Below, in pieces: positions 27,738 through 37,140 of a stretch of 64,000 bases of DNA. A program made the translations under genes and the position numbers. The stretch is from Devosia lucknowensis (lineage in GTDB: Bacteria > Pseudomonadota > Alphaproteobacteria > Rhizobiales > Devosiaceae). The stretch lies in assembly GCF_900177655.1 (NCBI RefSeq), contig NZ_FXWK01000001.1, positions 2,356,001-2,420,000 of the forward strand, in the 5' to 3' direction. How positions within the stretch are numbered: position 1 is the first letter of the stretch; each line of letters opens with the position of its first letter. Under the pieces are notes generated by a model. The model saw nothing but the letters and a program-made list of their open reading frames with translations. It searched no databases and had not been told where the DNA came from.

Positions 27738-28045
27738 TGAAAATGGAAGCGATCGACCCGTTCACCTTCCGCCTCGCCATTTTCGTCTTGGCGATCTTCG
27801 TGGGCTATTTCGTCGTCTGGAGCGTCACGCCCGCCCTGCACACACCCCTGATGAGTGTGACCAACGCCATCTCGTCCGTGATCGTCGTCGGCGCCCTGCT
27901 CGCTGTTGGCGTGCATCTGGCGCATGACGCGAGCTGGGTATCCAAGCTGTTCGGCTTCATTGCCCTGGTTTTTGCAAGCGTGAACATCTTCGGCGGCTTC
28001 CTTGTGACCCAGCGCATGCTGGCCATGTACAAGAAGAAGGGCTGA
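27737..28045 (+). CDS. pntAB: NAD(P) transhydrogenase subunit alpha 2 (membrane)
   Basis: A 102-residue membrane subunit with three to four helices: [37 protein letters not shown] and [34 protein letters not shown] and the [13 protein letters not shown] end are family signatures. It forms part of the proton channel with PntB. ATG 27737 overlaps the upstream stop; pntB begins five bases downstream. Confidence 0.95.
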   Translation: MKMEAIDPFTFRLAIFVLAIFVGYFVVWSVTPALHTPLMSVTNAISSVIVVGALLAVGVHLAHDASWVSKLFGFIALVFASVNIFGGFLVTQRMLAMYKKKG

Positions 28046-28050
28046 TCGAA

Positions 28051-29457
28051 ATGATCGACGCAAATATCGCCGCCCTGCTCTACCTGGTCTCCGGCGTGCT
28101 GTTCATTCTGGCCCTGCGTGGGCTGTCGCATCCGTCTTCGGCGCGCCAGGGCAATCTGTTCGGCATGATCGGCATGGGCATTGCCGTTGTCACCACGCTG
28201 GCCGTGGCGGCACCGAGCGACTGGCTCAGCTGGCTGCTGATCATCGGCGGACTCGGCCTCGGCGGCGGCATCGGCGCCTATATGGCCCGCACCGTCAAGA
28301 TGACCGACATGCCGCAGCTGGTTGCCGCCTTCCACTCGCTGGTCGGCCTCGCAGCGGTCTTCGTCGCCGCAGCCGCGCTCTACGCCCCGGAAGCTTTCGG
28401 CATCGGATCGCTGGGGCACATCCACGCCCAGGCGCTCGTGGAAATGTCGATCGGCACCGCCATCGGCGCCTTCACCTTCACCGGCTCCGTCATCGCCTTT
28501 GCCAAGCTCAATGGCAACATGAGCGGCAAGCCGATCATCCTGCCGTCACGCCACCTCATCCATATCGCCATGGGCGTGGCCATTGTGCTCCTGGTCATCG
28601 CGTTCGCCATGACCGGCCATGCCTGGATGTTCTGGGCCATCACCGTGCTTGCCCTGATCCTGGGCGGCCTGATGATCATCCCCATCGGCGGCGCCGACAT
28701 GCCGGTGGTCGTCTCGATGCTCAATTCCTATTCGGGCTGGGCCGCGGCCGGCATCGGCTTTACGCTGGGCAATACGGCGCTGATCATCACCGGCGCGCTG
28801 GTTGGCTCCTCGGGCGCCATCCTCAGCTACATCATGTGCAAGGCGATGAACCGCTCGTTCATCTCGGTGATCCTGGGTGGCTTTGGCGGTGACAGTTCTG
28901 CGGCGGCAGCGGCGGGCGAAGATGACCGCCCGGTCAAGCAGGGCGCTGCCGACGACGCGGCCTTCCTGATGAAGAATGCCGGCAAGGTCATCATCGTCCC
29001 CGGCTACGGCATGGCCGTTGCCCAGGCCCAGCACGCCCTGCGCGAAATGGCCGACCTTCTCAAGAAGGAGGGCGTCACCGTCAAATATGCCATCCATCCG
29101 GTGGCAGGCCGCATGCCCGGGCACATGAACGTACTGCTGGCCGAAGCCAATGTGCCCTATGACGAAGTGTTCGAACTGGAAGACATCAATTCCGAGTTTG
29201 CACAGTCCGACGTTGCCTTCGTGATCGGCGCCAACGACGTGACCAACCCGGCGGCCAAGACCGACAAGACCTCGCCGATCTATGGCATGCCGGTTCTCAA
29301 TGTCGAAGACGCTGGAACTGTGCTCTTCATCAAACGCGGCATGGCGGCCGGTTATGCCGGCGTTCAGAACGAGCTGTTCTACCGCGACAACACCATGATG
29401 CTGTTCGGCGACGCCAAGAAGATGACCGAGGACATCGTCAAGGCACTTGGCCACTGA
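28051..29457 (+). CDS. pntB: NAD(P) transhydrogenase subunit beta
   Basis: A 468-residue subunit with an N-terminal membrane domain of about nine helices and a C-terminal NADP(H)-binding domain III. Signatures are FHSLVGLAAVFVAAA, GGADMPVVVSMLNSYSGWAAAGIGF, VPGYGMAVAQAQHALREMADLL and the late motif VIGANDVTNPAAKTDKTSPIYGMPVLNV. It drives NADPH formation from NADH using the proton gradient. Last gene of pntAA-pntAB-pntB, followed by a strong terminator. Confidence 0.97.
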   Translation: MIDANIAALLYLVSGVLFILALRGLSHPSSARQGNLFGMIGMGIAVVTTLAVAAPSDWLSWLLIIGGLGLGGGIGAYMARTVKMTDMPQLVAAFHSLVGLAAVFVAAAALYAPEAFGIGSLGHIHAQALVEMSIGTAIGAFTFTGSVIAFAKLNGNMSGKPIILPSRHLIHIAMGVAIVLLVIAFAMTGHAWMFWAITVLALILGGLMIIPIGGADMPVVVSMLNSYSGWAAAGIGFTLGNTALIITGALVGSSGAILSYIMCKAMNRSFISVILGGFGGDSSAAAAAGEDDRPVKQGAADDAAFLMKNAGKVIIVPGYGMAVAQAQHALREMADLLKKEGVTVKYAIHPVAGRMPGHMNVLLAEANVPYDEVFELEDINSEFAQSDVAFVIGANDVTNPAAKTDKTSPIYGMPVLNVEDAGTVLFIKRGMAAGYAGVQNELFYRDNTMMLFGDAKKMTEDIVKALGH

Positions 29458-29475
29458 AGTCCGCACCCGTAATCG

Positions 29476-29507
29476 CAAGGCCCGCCTCGGCGGGCCTTGT
29501 CTTTTTT
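29476..29507 (+). terminator. Rho-independent terminator after pntB
   Basis: CAAGGCCCGCC pairs with GGCGGGCCTTG through a short loop, followed by TCTTTTTT. It begins 18 bases after the stop. Confidence 0.92.
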
Positions 29508-29522
29508 GAGGAGAGCATCAGC

Positions 29523-31094
29523 ATGGTGAGCGCGCCAACGGAAGACCCTGCAGGTTCCATCAAGCGCCAGGCAATCGTGATCGTCCATGGTCAGGGCGAG
29601 CAGCGACCGATGGGCACCATCCGCGACTTCGTACGCGCGCTCTGGCAGGACAATCCCGAGCTCGACACGCCAGGCGAAGACCACCCGCGTCCCCGCCCTA
29701 TCTGGATCGTGCCCGACGACAAGAGCGGACTCTATGAGCTCCAGCGCATTACCACGCCCGAGCACAACGGGCGCCGCAGCGACTTCTTCGAGCTCTACTA
29801 CGCCGACCTGCTCAACGCGACGCCACTGCGCAATCTGTGGCGCTGGATCAAGCGGCTGCTCTGGGTAGACCCGGCCTATGTTCCAAAGCACATGCGATGG
29901 CCTTGGCGCTTCTTCTGGGCGCTAACCGTTCTGTCCGCCATCAGCGCACTTTTGGCCATTCTGGCGTTTCCGCAGCTCTTCGACGTCAATTGGTACGACC
30001 ACTATGTGTTTGCGCCCGAAGCACGCCGCGGCCAGTTGATCAGCCTCGCCGGTCTCCTGCTGATCCTCTTGCCCAAATTCCTCCGCCCCATGGGCTTCCT
30101 CAGGGCCCTGCCCCGTCGTGGCCTGGTCCTCGTCATCGCGATCGGCATCCTCGACAGCTTCGGCTGGAACTTCCACGTCTTCAACCTCATGCTGCTGGGC
30201 ACCTTGGCCTACCTGGCGAGCACGCTGTTACTGCCCTACTTTGGCGACGCCGCGAGCTACCTTTCGGCGCAGACCGAAACGGTGCAGAGCCGTCAGGGTG
30301 TTCGAAACCGCGGCCTTGCTCTGCTCAAAGCACTTCACAATGACCCGGAATACGATCGGGTTGTGATCATCGCCCACTCGCTGGGCTCGGTACTAGCTTA
30401 CGACCTCCTCCATATTCTCTGGCGCGAGGTCGGCCCCACCAAGGACAATCCGCCTACATCGGAAGCCATCGAAGCCTTTGGCGAACTCGACGCCTTCGTG
30501 CGGTGTGCGCCCAAGGATGTATGGTCGGTCGATGAGGTTGGCAGGTATCAGCGCTTGCAGTGGCGCTTGTTCCGCAGCCTCAGTGGGCAAAAGCCCGGGA
30601 CCGGCGACAGCGCTTACTCGGGCTGGAAGATATCGGACCTCATCACCCTCGGTTCGCCCCTTTCGAGTGCGGAATTCCTCGTGACCGACGGGCATGACGA
30701 TTTCACGCGCATGAAGACCGAACGCGTCCTGCCTACCGCCCCGCCCCAGCCCTATGACGAAACCCGAGGGGCGCTCTACGAGGACCCGCAAAAGGGGATG
30801 GCCGCCCATCACGCGGCGGTGTTTTCCGCGGTCCGCTGGACCAACATTTTCGATCGTGTCGATTCCCCGCTGTTTCTACTTGGCGATGCCATTTCCGGCC
30901 CACTGGCGGGAAGCGACCGCTTCGGCCCGGGCATTGCCGACATCAATGTCGAAATCACCTGGGGCCGTTTGGGATGGCGGGTTTTCACGCACAACTGGTA
31001 CTGGACCGACACGGCGCAGGACGGCGATCCTCCTGCCGCGCATCTGCGCGCGTTTCGAAAAGCGGTCGGCTTGGAGCGCAGCAGCGATCAATAG
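29523..31094 (+). CDS. membrane-anchored alpha/beta-hydrolase-like protein
   Basis: A 523-residue protein of unknown function. The N-terminus has an oxyanion-like motif VIVHGQGEQRPMGT (residues 18-31), and residue 285 onward has the nucleophile elbow IIAHSLGSVLAYDLLH. Between them lie three hydrophobic segments: WRFFWALTVLSAISALLAILAF, LISLAGLLLILLPKF and LVLVIAIGILDS..LMLLGTLAYLAS. So the hydrolase core seems interrupted by a membrane domain. Substrate unknown; lipid or ester hydrolysis is a guess. ATG 29523 lies just after the pntB terminator (GAGGAGAGCATCAGC upstream). Its end overlaps the convergent slyX by seven bases. Confidence 0.7.
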   Translation: MVSAPTEDPAGSIKRQAIVIVHGQGEQRPMGTIRDFVRALWQDNPELDTPGEDHPRPRPIWIVPDDKSGLYELQRITTPEHNGRRSDFFELYYADLLNATPLRNLWRWIKRLLWVDPAYVPKHMRWPWRFFWALTVLSAISALLAILAFPQLFDVNWYDHYVFAPEARRGQLISLAGLLLILLPKFLRPMGFLRALPRRGLVLVIAIGILDSFGWNFHVFNLMLLGTLAYLASTLLLPYFGDAASYLSAQTETVQSRQGVRNRGLALLKALHNDPEYDRVVIIAHSLGSVLAYDLLHILWREVGPTKDNPPTSEAIEAFGELDAFVRCAPKDVWSVDEVGRYQRLQWRLFRSLSGQKPGTGDSAYSGWKISDLITLGSPLSSAEFLVTDGHDDFTRMKTERVLPTAPPQPYDETRGALYEDPQKGMAAHHAAVFSAVRWTNIFDRVDSPLFLLGDAISGPLAGSDRFGPGIADINVEITWGRLGWRVFTHNWYWTDTAQDGDPPAAHLRAFRKAVGLERSSDQ

Positions 31095-31300
31095 TGCGGC
31101 GGCGGCTTATCCGTGGACGGGTCCGCGATATAACTTCCCGAGCGCACCTGTTCTTCCATCGCTGACAGCTTCTTGCTGAGAAGATCGATGGTTTTCCACT
31201 GCTGGGTCAGCGCCGCATTGAGCTCTTCGATCGTCTGATCCTGGAACGCGATGCGCGTCTCCAGCGCGTCTATCCGTTCATTGTGATCGGCCTCGGACAT
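31088..31300 (-). CDS. slyX: SlyX family protein
   Basis: A 70-residue coiled-coil protein: RIDALETRIAFQDQTIEELNAALTQQWKTIDLLSKKLSAMEEQV, ending in PSTDKPPPHY. This pattern, with the PPPHY C-terminus, is the SlyX signature. Its molecular role is not settled. GAAACGAGC precedes the ATG at 31300. It converges on and overlaps the hydrolase gene. Confidence 0.93.
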   Translation of the reverse strand: MSEADHNERIDALETRIAFQDQTIEELNAALTQQWKTIDLLSKKLSAMEEQVRSGSYIADPSTDKPPPHY

Positions 31301-31450
31301 GCTCGTTTCTCCTGCGCAAGAGCCCCGGAATAGGCCGGACTTGGCCACATCGCAAGGTCGACGGTGCGGTGCTTCGCATTGACGTAAGCGGAACTCTTTG
31401 TGCGCTCGGCACATTGATTCGACACGATCCGTCAATGGGAGCCGCTGAAA

Positions 31451-32002
31451 ATGGCCACCACAGCACTGTTTCATTCGGCTCAAGACAATGAGCGCCCCAC
31501 CACCCGGTCGTGGTCGTCGGCGCGTTTGCTGCTGGTATTTTCGACGCTGCCACTGGGTCTGTTCGGCATCCTGCATCTTGCTGCCGAGGCGGCCGGCATG
31601 CTGCCGCTCTTTTTCACGCCATTCGGCCTCCCGGCCTGGACTGGCGCAGCAACGCATCTGCTGCAGCTCGCGCTGATCGGAGCCGCCTATTGGAGCGTCA
31701 CGCAACGCAATGCCTCGGCAAGCGCCCGGCTGTGGATCCTGGCACTCGGCGCCGTGTACATGGCCCTTCCGTTCATCACGCCCTACCTCGACACCGTACA
31801 GATCGCGCTGACCTGCACTGCTGTTCTTCTGGTCGCCGCCGCGACGATGATCCGCGCCGGCAAAGTTTCGCCGATGGCGGCCTGGCTCCTTACCCCCACA
31901 TTTGCCGTGATCGGCCTTAGCGCTGCTATGGGCCTTGCGATTGCCGCCTATGCCCCGCCCTTCGCACTGCTCCAGACGCAGAATACCCCGCCTGCCGCCT
32001 GA
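31451..32002 (+). CDS. hypothetical multi-pass membrane protein
   Basis: A 183-residue protein with a hydrophilic N-terminus of about 24 residues and then five hydrophobic segments: LLLVFSTLPLGLFGILHLAAEAAG, THLLQLALIGAAYW, LWILALGAVYMALPFI, VQIALTCTAVLLVAAATMI and LLTPTFAVIGLSAAMGLAIAAY. Five helices and the size recall TspO-like or small sensor proteins, but key motifs are not seen. I do not assign a family. It lies alone between slyX (divergent) and the DsbA-like gene. Confidence 0.65.
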   Translation: MATTALFHSAQDNERPTTRSWSSARLLLVFSTLPLGLFGILHLAAEAAGMLPLFFTPFGLPAWTGAATHLLQLALIGAAYWSVTQRNASASARLWILALGAVYMALPFITPYLDTVQIALTCTAVLLVAAATMIRAGKVSPMAAWLLTPTFAVIGLSAAMGLAIAAYAPPFALLQTQNTPPAA

Positions 32003-32080
32003 CGGTTACTTCCAGGTACCCTCTTGCCACCTGCCGCCCGGAGCGCCATCTGGACGGCAGGTTTTGTTTTGGAGTGACCG

Positions 32081-32719
32081 ATGCCCAAGCTGCTCAAGAT
32101 CGACGTCTTTACCGATGTTGTCTGCCCATGGTGCCTCGTTGGTTCAGCGCGGCTGGATCGGGCTATCGCCAACTTACCCGACGATGTCGACGTCGAGATC
32201 GAGAACCATCCCTTCTACCTCGACCCCAACGTGCCACCCGAAGGCGTCGACGTAGGCAGCATGCTCCGCGAAAAATACGGCCGTGACCCGAGCGAGATGT
32301 GGGCCCGGGTTGAAAGCGAGGCGGCCAAAGCCGGCGTCACGCTTGACCTCAGCCAGCAGCCCCGCATGTTCAACACGGCGAAGGCACACACATTGACCCG
32401 ACTTTCCAAGGCCAACGGCAATCAGCACGAACTGGCCAACGCCATTGCTGAGGCCTATTTCCTGGAACACCGCCAGATCAACGACGACAACGTGCTGGTC
32501 GATATCGCTGCCGATTTCGGTTGGGATCGCGGCGACGCGCTCGATGCCATCAATGACGAAAACGAACTGGCGACCACCGCACAGCTGGCAAGCAGCGCAG
32601 CTCAGCAGGGTATTCGCGGCGTACCGTTCTTCGTGTTCGCCGAGAAATATGCCCTGTCTGGCGCCCAGCCGGATGAGGTGTTCAAGCAGGCACTCGAGAA
32701 GACCATTTCCGAGCTCTGA
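32081..32719 (+). CDS. DsbA-family (FrnE-like) thiol oxidoreductase
   Basis: A 212-residue thioredoxin-fold protein with a helical insertion. The active-site motif CPWC sits in DVFTDVVCPWCLVGSARLD near residues 15-18; the cis-Pro region is GIRGVPFFVF near residue 180. The lack of a signal peptide and the LLKIDVFTDVVCPWC start fit the cytoplasmic FrnE/2-hydroxychromene isomerase-like branch. It is probably a redox or stress enzyme; the substrate is unknown. GGAGTGACCG precedes the ATG. Confidence 0.85.
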   Translation: MPKLLKIDVFTDVVCPWCLVGSARLDRAIANLPDDVDVEIENHPFYLDPNVPPEGVDVGSMLREKYGRDPSEMWARVESEAAKAGVTLDLSQQPRMFNTAKAHTLTRLSKANGNQHELANAIAEAYFLEHRQINDDNVLVDIAADFGWDRGDALDAINDENELATTAQLASSAAQQGIRGVPFFVFAEKYALSGAQPDEVFKQALEKTISEL

Positions 32720-32773
32720 CGGGACGGCAGCAGGCTGCTATAACAGCCCAACACTCCAGACTTGGATTCGCTC

Positions 32774-33586
32774 GTGAAACTGCTCCGTCGCCTGCTTATT
32801 ACCCTGCTCGTGCTTGTCGTCCTGGGCTATGCTGGCGTGGTTGCATATATGTATGTCAATCAACGTGCCTTGCAGTACAGCGCGCAGGGGCCAGTCTTTT
32901 CGCTGGCCGACACCCTGTTGACCGGCGCTGAGGATGTGGCGATCGACAGCGACGCCTCGGTGGTCAATGGCTGGTATCAGCCGCCGCGCGAAGGCATGCC
33001 GGTGATCCTCTATTACAAGGGCAACTCCAAGAGCTTTTCTGAAGAGCACGAGCGCTACGAACAGTTCGCGGCGGCCGGCTACGGTTTCCTGGCCTTCGAT
33101 TACCGAGGTTTTCCCGCTTCGCCCGGCGAAATTTCCGAGGCCGGGATCCTCGACGACGCCCTGGCGGCCTTCGACTGGCTGCGCGCCCGCACGGATGCCC
33201 CGATCCTGATCTGGGGGCGGTCACTCGGCTCGGGTCCCGCCACTTACGTCGCCAGCCAGCGCGACGCCGCCGCCCTCTTGCTCGAGACTCCCTTTCTTTC
33301 CGCAGTCACGGTCGCCGCCGAACGCTATCCCATCCTGCCCGTTGGCCTCGTGATGCAGGACCAGTTCCGGAACGATCTCTGGATCAAGGATGTCGCAGAA
33401 CCTGTGCTGGTGGCCCACGGCACCGCCGATCGCACCATCGGCGTGTCCAATGGCGAACGCCTCTATGCACTCGCCCCCAATCCGGACGAGCTATGGATCG
33501 TCGAAGGTGCGGACCATTCCGACCTTTGGGCCGCGGGCATCTGGACCCACGCCGTTGCCTTCTTTGAAAGAGCCCTGTCCCGGTGA
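32774..33586 (+). CDS. membrane-anchored alpha/beta hydrolase (BEM46/ABHD13-like)
   Basis: A 270-residue protein with an N-terminal anchor helix (LLITLLVLVVLGYAGVVAYMYV) and an alpha/beta hydrolase fold. The nucleophile Ser is in WGRSLGSGPATYVA, the acid in HGTADRTIGVSNGERL, and the His in EGADHSDLWAAG. Members of this group are lipid or thioester hydrolases of uncertain substrate. The start could be GTG 32774 or TTG 32762. The stop overlaps the next gene's GTG start, so the MFS exporter is coupled to it. Confidence 0.8.
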   Translation: MKLLRRLLITLLVLVVLGYAGVVAYMYVNQRALQYSAQGPVFSLADTLLTGAEDVAIDSDASVVNGWYQPPREGMPVILYYKGNSKSFSEEHERYEQFAAAGYGFLAFDYRGFPASPGEISEAGILDDALAAFDWLRARTDAPILIWGRSLGSGPATYVASQRDAAALLLETPFLSAVTVAAERYPILPVGLVMQDQFRNDLWIKDVAEPVLVAHGTADRTIGVSNGERLYALAPNPDELWIVEGADHSDLWAAGIWTHAVAFFERALSR

Positions 33587-34782
33587 AACCACGCCGCCCG
33601 CTGGGCATGTCGCCTAGGCGCACCGCCATCATCGGCGGGCTCATGGTCGCGACCGGCCCGCTGAGCCTCACGCTCTATTCACCGGCCCTGCCAACCATCG
33701 TCGGCGACTTCGGGACGACCGATGCTGCCGGCAAGCTGACGTTGACGGTTTATTTTGCCGCCTTCGCGATGGCGCAGCTCATCTGCGGGCCGCTCTCGGA
33801 TCGTTTCGGCCGCCGCGCCGTAGGACTGGCCTTTTTCGCCATCTATGTTCTCGGCAGCCTGATCGCAGCAGTCGCTCCGAGCCTTGAAGTGCTGTTTCTC
33901 GGGCGCTTCGTGCAGGGTTTTGGCGTATCGGCAGGCGTTGCTCTCTCACGGGCCATGGTGCGCGACCAGTTCGTCGGTAGCGAGGCTATCCGTATCCTGA
34001 CGCTCATCAACCTGATCCTGACCGTTACCCCGGCCGTGGCTCCGACGCTGGGCAGCGTCATCCTGCTCGCGGGCACTTGGCACTACATGTTCGTGGTCAT
34101 GGCAGGCTTCGGGCTCGCCATTTTGGCACTGCTGACCTGGGGAGCCCGGGAGACTCTGCCGCCCGAGGCAAGGGTGCCGTTTAGTCCCTCGATCGTCTTC
34201 AGCAACTACCGTCTCTTGCTGTCGTCGCCGGACTTCTTGTTCCCCTCGCTGCTGCTGGGGCTGGCCTTTTCGGGCTTTCACGGTTTTACCGCGCTTCTGC
34301 CCTTTATCTTCATCGATGACATGGGCCTCACGCCATTCCAGTTTGCAATGGCCATGCTGGGACAGACGGTGAGCTTTATCCTGGGCAACCTGGCCGCCGG
34401 CTACCTCGCCAGGCGTGTCCTCGGCACACGCCTCGTGTCTATCGCCCTCGTGGCCTTCGCTGCCAGCGGACTGGGCTTCGCTACCCTGCCGCTTTTCTTC
34501 CCGGCATCAGTGGTTGCCATCATGGCTCCGGTGGGCATCTGGATGTTCGGAATAGCCTTCATCAGCCCGAGCGCTACGGCCGCGGCCATGGCCGGCTTCG
34601 GCGCTATCGCCGGGGCAGCAGGCGCATTGACCGGTTTCTTCCAGGTCGGCGGCGGTTTTGTAGGATCACTGGCAGCGGGCACCCTGTTCCCCGACGCCCG
34701 CACGGCGCTGGTCATCCAGCTACCCGTGATTGCCCTGCTGACAATAGGCGTTGCCACCCTGGACCGCCGGCGCCGGCCCTGA
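33583..34782 (+). CDS. MFS exporter, Bcr/CflA drug-resistance type
   Basis: A 399-residue, twelve-helix major-facilitator transporter. The N-terminal YSPALPTIVGDFGTTDAAGKLTLTVYFAAFAMAQL, the loop GPLSDRFGRRAVGL and RFVQGFGVSAGVALSRAMVRD are typical of the Bcr/CflA subgroup. It probably exports drugs or metabolites by proton antiport. The GTG start at 33583 overlaps the upstream hydrolase stop. A terminator hairpin lies about 20 bases downstream. Confidence 0.88.
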   Translation: MKPRRPLGMSPRRTAIIGGLMVATGPLSLTLYSPALPTIVGDFGTTDAAGKLTLTVYFAAFAMAQLICGPLSDRFGRRAVGLAFFAIYVLGSLIAAVAPSLEVLFLGRFVQGFGVSAGVALSRAMVRDQFVGSEAIRILTLINLILTVTPAVAPTLGSVILLAGTWHYMFVVMAGFGLAILALLTWGARETLPPEARVPFSPSIVFSNYRLLLSSPDFLFPSLLLGLAFSGFHGFTALLPFIFIDDMGLTPFQFAMAMLGQTVSFILGNLAAGYLARRVLGTRLVSIALVAFAASGLGFATLPLFFPASVVAIMAPVGIWMFGIAFISPSATAAAMAGFGAIAGAAGALTGFFQVGGGFVGSLAAGTLFPDARTALVIQLPVIALLTIGVATLDRRRRP

Positions 34783-34801
34783 TCGGCATTGCAGAAAACA
34801 A

Positions 34802-34830
34802 AAACGCCGCCCCTGTTCGGGCCGGCGTTT
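34802..34830. terminator. bidirectional terminator between MFS exporter and rpsU
   Basis: AAACGCCG..CCC pairs with GGG..CGGCGTTT. A-rich sequence on the left gives a T tract for the minus strand (rpsU), and TTT on the right serves the plus strand (exporter). Confidence 0.8.
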
Positions 34831-34857
34831 GAAATCTCTTGCGATCAGGAGATCGTC

Positions 34858-35088
34858 TTAGCTCGGACGACCCGGCGCAGCAACGATACCGCCTTCGCGC
34901 TGAGCGCGCTTGCGAGCCAGCTTGCGGGCGCGACGAACGGCCTCGGCCTTCTGGCGAGCCTTCTTCTCAGAGGGCTTCTCGTAATAGTTGCGCAGCTTCA
35001 TTTCGCGGAAGACGCCTTCGCGCTGCAGCTTCTTCTTCAGTGCGCGCAGCGCCTGGTCAACATTGTTATCGCGAACGACTACTTGCAA
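34858..35088 (-). CDS. rpsU: 30S ribosomal protein S21
   Basis: A 76-residue S21: [25 protein letters not shown] followed by the conserved [28 protein letters not shown] and a basic tail. It assists initiation on the small ribosomal subunit. Single gene on the minus strand with its own terminator. Confidence 0.96.
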   Translation of the reverse strand: MQVVVRDNNVDQALRALKKKLQREGVFREMKLRNYYEKPSEKKARQKAEAVRRARKLARKRAQREGGIVAAPGRPS

Positions 35089-35301
35089 AGGTCAACCGCC
35101 CTTTCAGAGCTATGCAAATTGTTTGGATGGGAGCGACAGGGCCATAAAAACCACGCCGCCGACCAGCTATGCCGGTCACCGTGGCGGGCTCTATAGCTTA
35201 TCAATCAGTGCCTGTCCACACATTGCTCCATGAAAAATGCTGGCATCTTGTGGGTTTTGCTGCGTCCCTGTAGGCCTTTTCCACCACTATCGGAGAGACC
35301 C

Positions 35302-35994
35302 ATGCACAAGCCAATCGTGTTCCTGCCCGGGCTCATCTGCGATGCGCGGCTATGGCGCGACGTGATCGACGGCCTCGCCGATACCGTGGCGCCCATGGTG
35401 GCCGACCTCAGGCTCGATGACACCATCGCAGCCATGGCAAGCCGGACACTGGCAGCAGCACCACAGCGTTTCGCCCTGGCGGGCCTATCGATGGGCGGCT
35501 ATGTCGCGCTGGAAATCATGCGGCAGGCCCCCGAACGCGTCACCCATCTGGCCCTGCTCGACACCTCGGCACGAGCCGATACCGAGGAACGCCGCGAAAC
35601 GCGCCGCAAGGGCATAGACATGATCGAGCAGGGCAAATTCATCGGCGTGTCCCGCGGTCTCCTGGGTCAACTGGTGGCGCCCCATCATCTGGGCACGCCG
35701 CTGGCAGACGAGGTTCAGGCGATGTCCGAGCGCGTCGGTGGCGAGGTTTATGTCCGCCAGCAGAAGGCCATAATGGGTCGCGTGGATTCCCTGCCACATT
35801 TGGCCGCGATTGACGTGCCGACCATGGTCGGCGTCGGCGCCCTCGACAAGATGACACCACCCGAACTCGCACAGGAAATGGCAGCACATATTCCCGGAGC
35901 CGAACTGGTGACGTTCCCAGACGCTGCGCATCTGCCGACCATGGAAAATCCGGGGCCGGTCGTGCAGGCAATGCGGCATTGGCTGGCGCGCTGA
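35302..35994 (+). CDS. alpha/beta hydrolase
   Basis: A 230-residue single-domain alpha/beta hydrolase. VFLPGLICDARLWRDV is the oxyanion-hole region, AGLSMGGYVAL carries the nucleophile Ser, and the His is in FPDAAHLPTMENP near the C-terminus. Substrate unknown; the group includes esterases and lactonases. ATG 35302 with GGAGAGACCC upstream is chosen over an in-frame ATG at 35230 that adds 24 non-family residues. Confidence 0.8.
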   Translation: MHKPIVFLPGLICDARLWRDVIDGLADTVAPMVADLRLDDTIAAMASRTLAAAPQRFALAGLSMGGYVALEIMRQAPERVTHLALLDTSARADTEERRETRRKGIDMIEQGKFIGVSRGLLGQLVAPHHLGTPLADEVQAMSERVGGEVYVRQQKAIMGRVDSLPHLAAIDVPTMVGVGALDKMTPPELAQEMAAHIPGAELVTFPDAAHLPTMENPGPVVQAMRHWLAR

Positions 35995-36050
35995 AAGACT
36001 TGCTTTTTACCTCCCCGCTGGGGAAAGGTCGGCTGTAGGCCGACCCGCCT

Positions 36051-37136
36051 TCAGCCCCGCACGATCCTGTTGATGTGTCCCATCTTGCGGCCCGGCCGGG
36101 CCTCCGTCTTCCCGTAAAGATGCGGCTGCGTGTCCCCGTCGAGACCGCCTGGCACCATATCGACTTCATCGCCGACGAGGTTCTGCATCACCACATCGGC
36201 CATGCGCCGCGGGTCACCCAGGGGCCAGCCGGCAATGGCACGAATATGTTGCTCGAACTGGTCTGTCAGGCACACCGCCTCGGTCCAGTGACCCGAATTG
36301 TGCACGCGCGGCGCAATTTCGTTGACAACCAGGCTCGGCCGCTCGCCGCCAATGACGAAGAACTCGACGCCGAGCACGCCCACATAATCGAGCGCCACCA
36401 CGATAACCTTGGCCAGCATGGCGGCATGCTTCTCGACACCAGGCGGCACCGCAGCGGGCACCGTCGAGGTATGGAGAATATGGTGGCGGTGGACGTTCTC
36501 GGCGGCATCGAACGCACGCACCGTGCCGTCGAGCCCGCGGGCAACCACGACGGAGATTTCCTTCTCGAAGGGCACAAAACCTTCGAGCACCAGTGGATGC
36601 GGCTTCAGTTCCGTAAAGGCCTCTGCGGCCTCCCCGGGCGCTCGCAGGACGCGCTGACCCTTGCCGTCGTATCCAAGCCGCGTGGTCTTGAGAACGGCCG
36701 GTAGCCCGAGCTCGGCCACCGCGGCCTCGAGATCATCGAGGCCGTGGACGGCGCGGTACGGCGCCACAGGAATATTCTTGGAGGCCAGAAAGCCTTTCTC
36801 CTCCAGCCGGTCCTGGGAAATGGCCAGGGCCCTGGCGCCCGGACGCAGCGGCTTGAGTGCGGCGAGGACGTCCGCCGTCGCGGCAGGGACGTTCTCGAAT
36901 TCGTAGGTGATGACGTCGACCTCAGCGACGAAGGCACGAAGCGCCGCCACATCATCATAGGCAGCGACGGTCTTGAGCGGGGTCACGTCGAAAGCCGGGC
37001 TTTGCGGATCCGGACAGTAGATATGGCTCTTCAGCCCAAGTTTTGCGGCAGCCAATGCCAGCATGCGCCCCAGCTGCCCCCCACCCAGGATACCGATGGT
37101 CGAGCCGGGGGCAAGGATAGTGGTGGTATCGTTCAA
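36051..37136 (-). CDS. purK: 5-(carboxyamino)imidazole ribonucleotide synthase
   Basis: A 361-residue ATP-grasp enzyme that carboxylates aminoimidazole ribonucleotide with bicarbonate in purine synthesis. GSTIGILGGGQLGRMLALAAAKLGLK at the N-terminus, ATP-grasp KTTRLGYDGKGQ, VVARGLDGTVRAFDAAENVHRH, NEIAPRVHNSGHWTEAV and the C-terminal HLYGKTEARPGRKMGHI are all diagnostic. It starts five bases after purE and acts directly before it in the pathway. Confidence 0.96.
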   Translation of the reverse strand: MNDTTTILAPGSTIGILGGGQLGRMLALAAAKLGLKSHIYCPDPQSPAFDVTPLKTVAAYDDVAALRAFVAEVDVITYEFENVPAATADVLAALKPLRPGARALAISQDRLEEKGFLASKNIPVAPYRAVHGLDDLEAAVAELGLPAVLKTTRLGYDGKGQRVLRAPGEAAEAFTELKPHPLVLEGFVPFEKEISVVVARGLDGTVRAFDAAENVHRHHILHTSTVPAAVPPGVEKHAAMLAKVIVVALDYVGVLGVEFFVIGGERPSLVVNEIAPRVHNSGHWTEAVCLTDQFEQHIRAIAGWPLGDPRRMADVVMQNLVGDEVDMVPGGLDGDTQPHLYGKTEARPGRKMGHINRIVRG

Positions 37137-37140
37137 GGCG

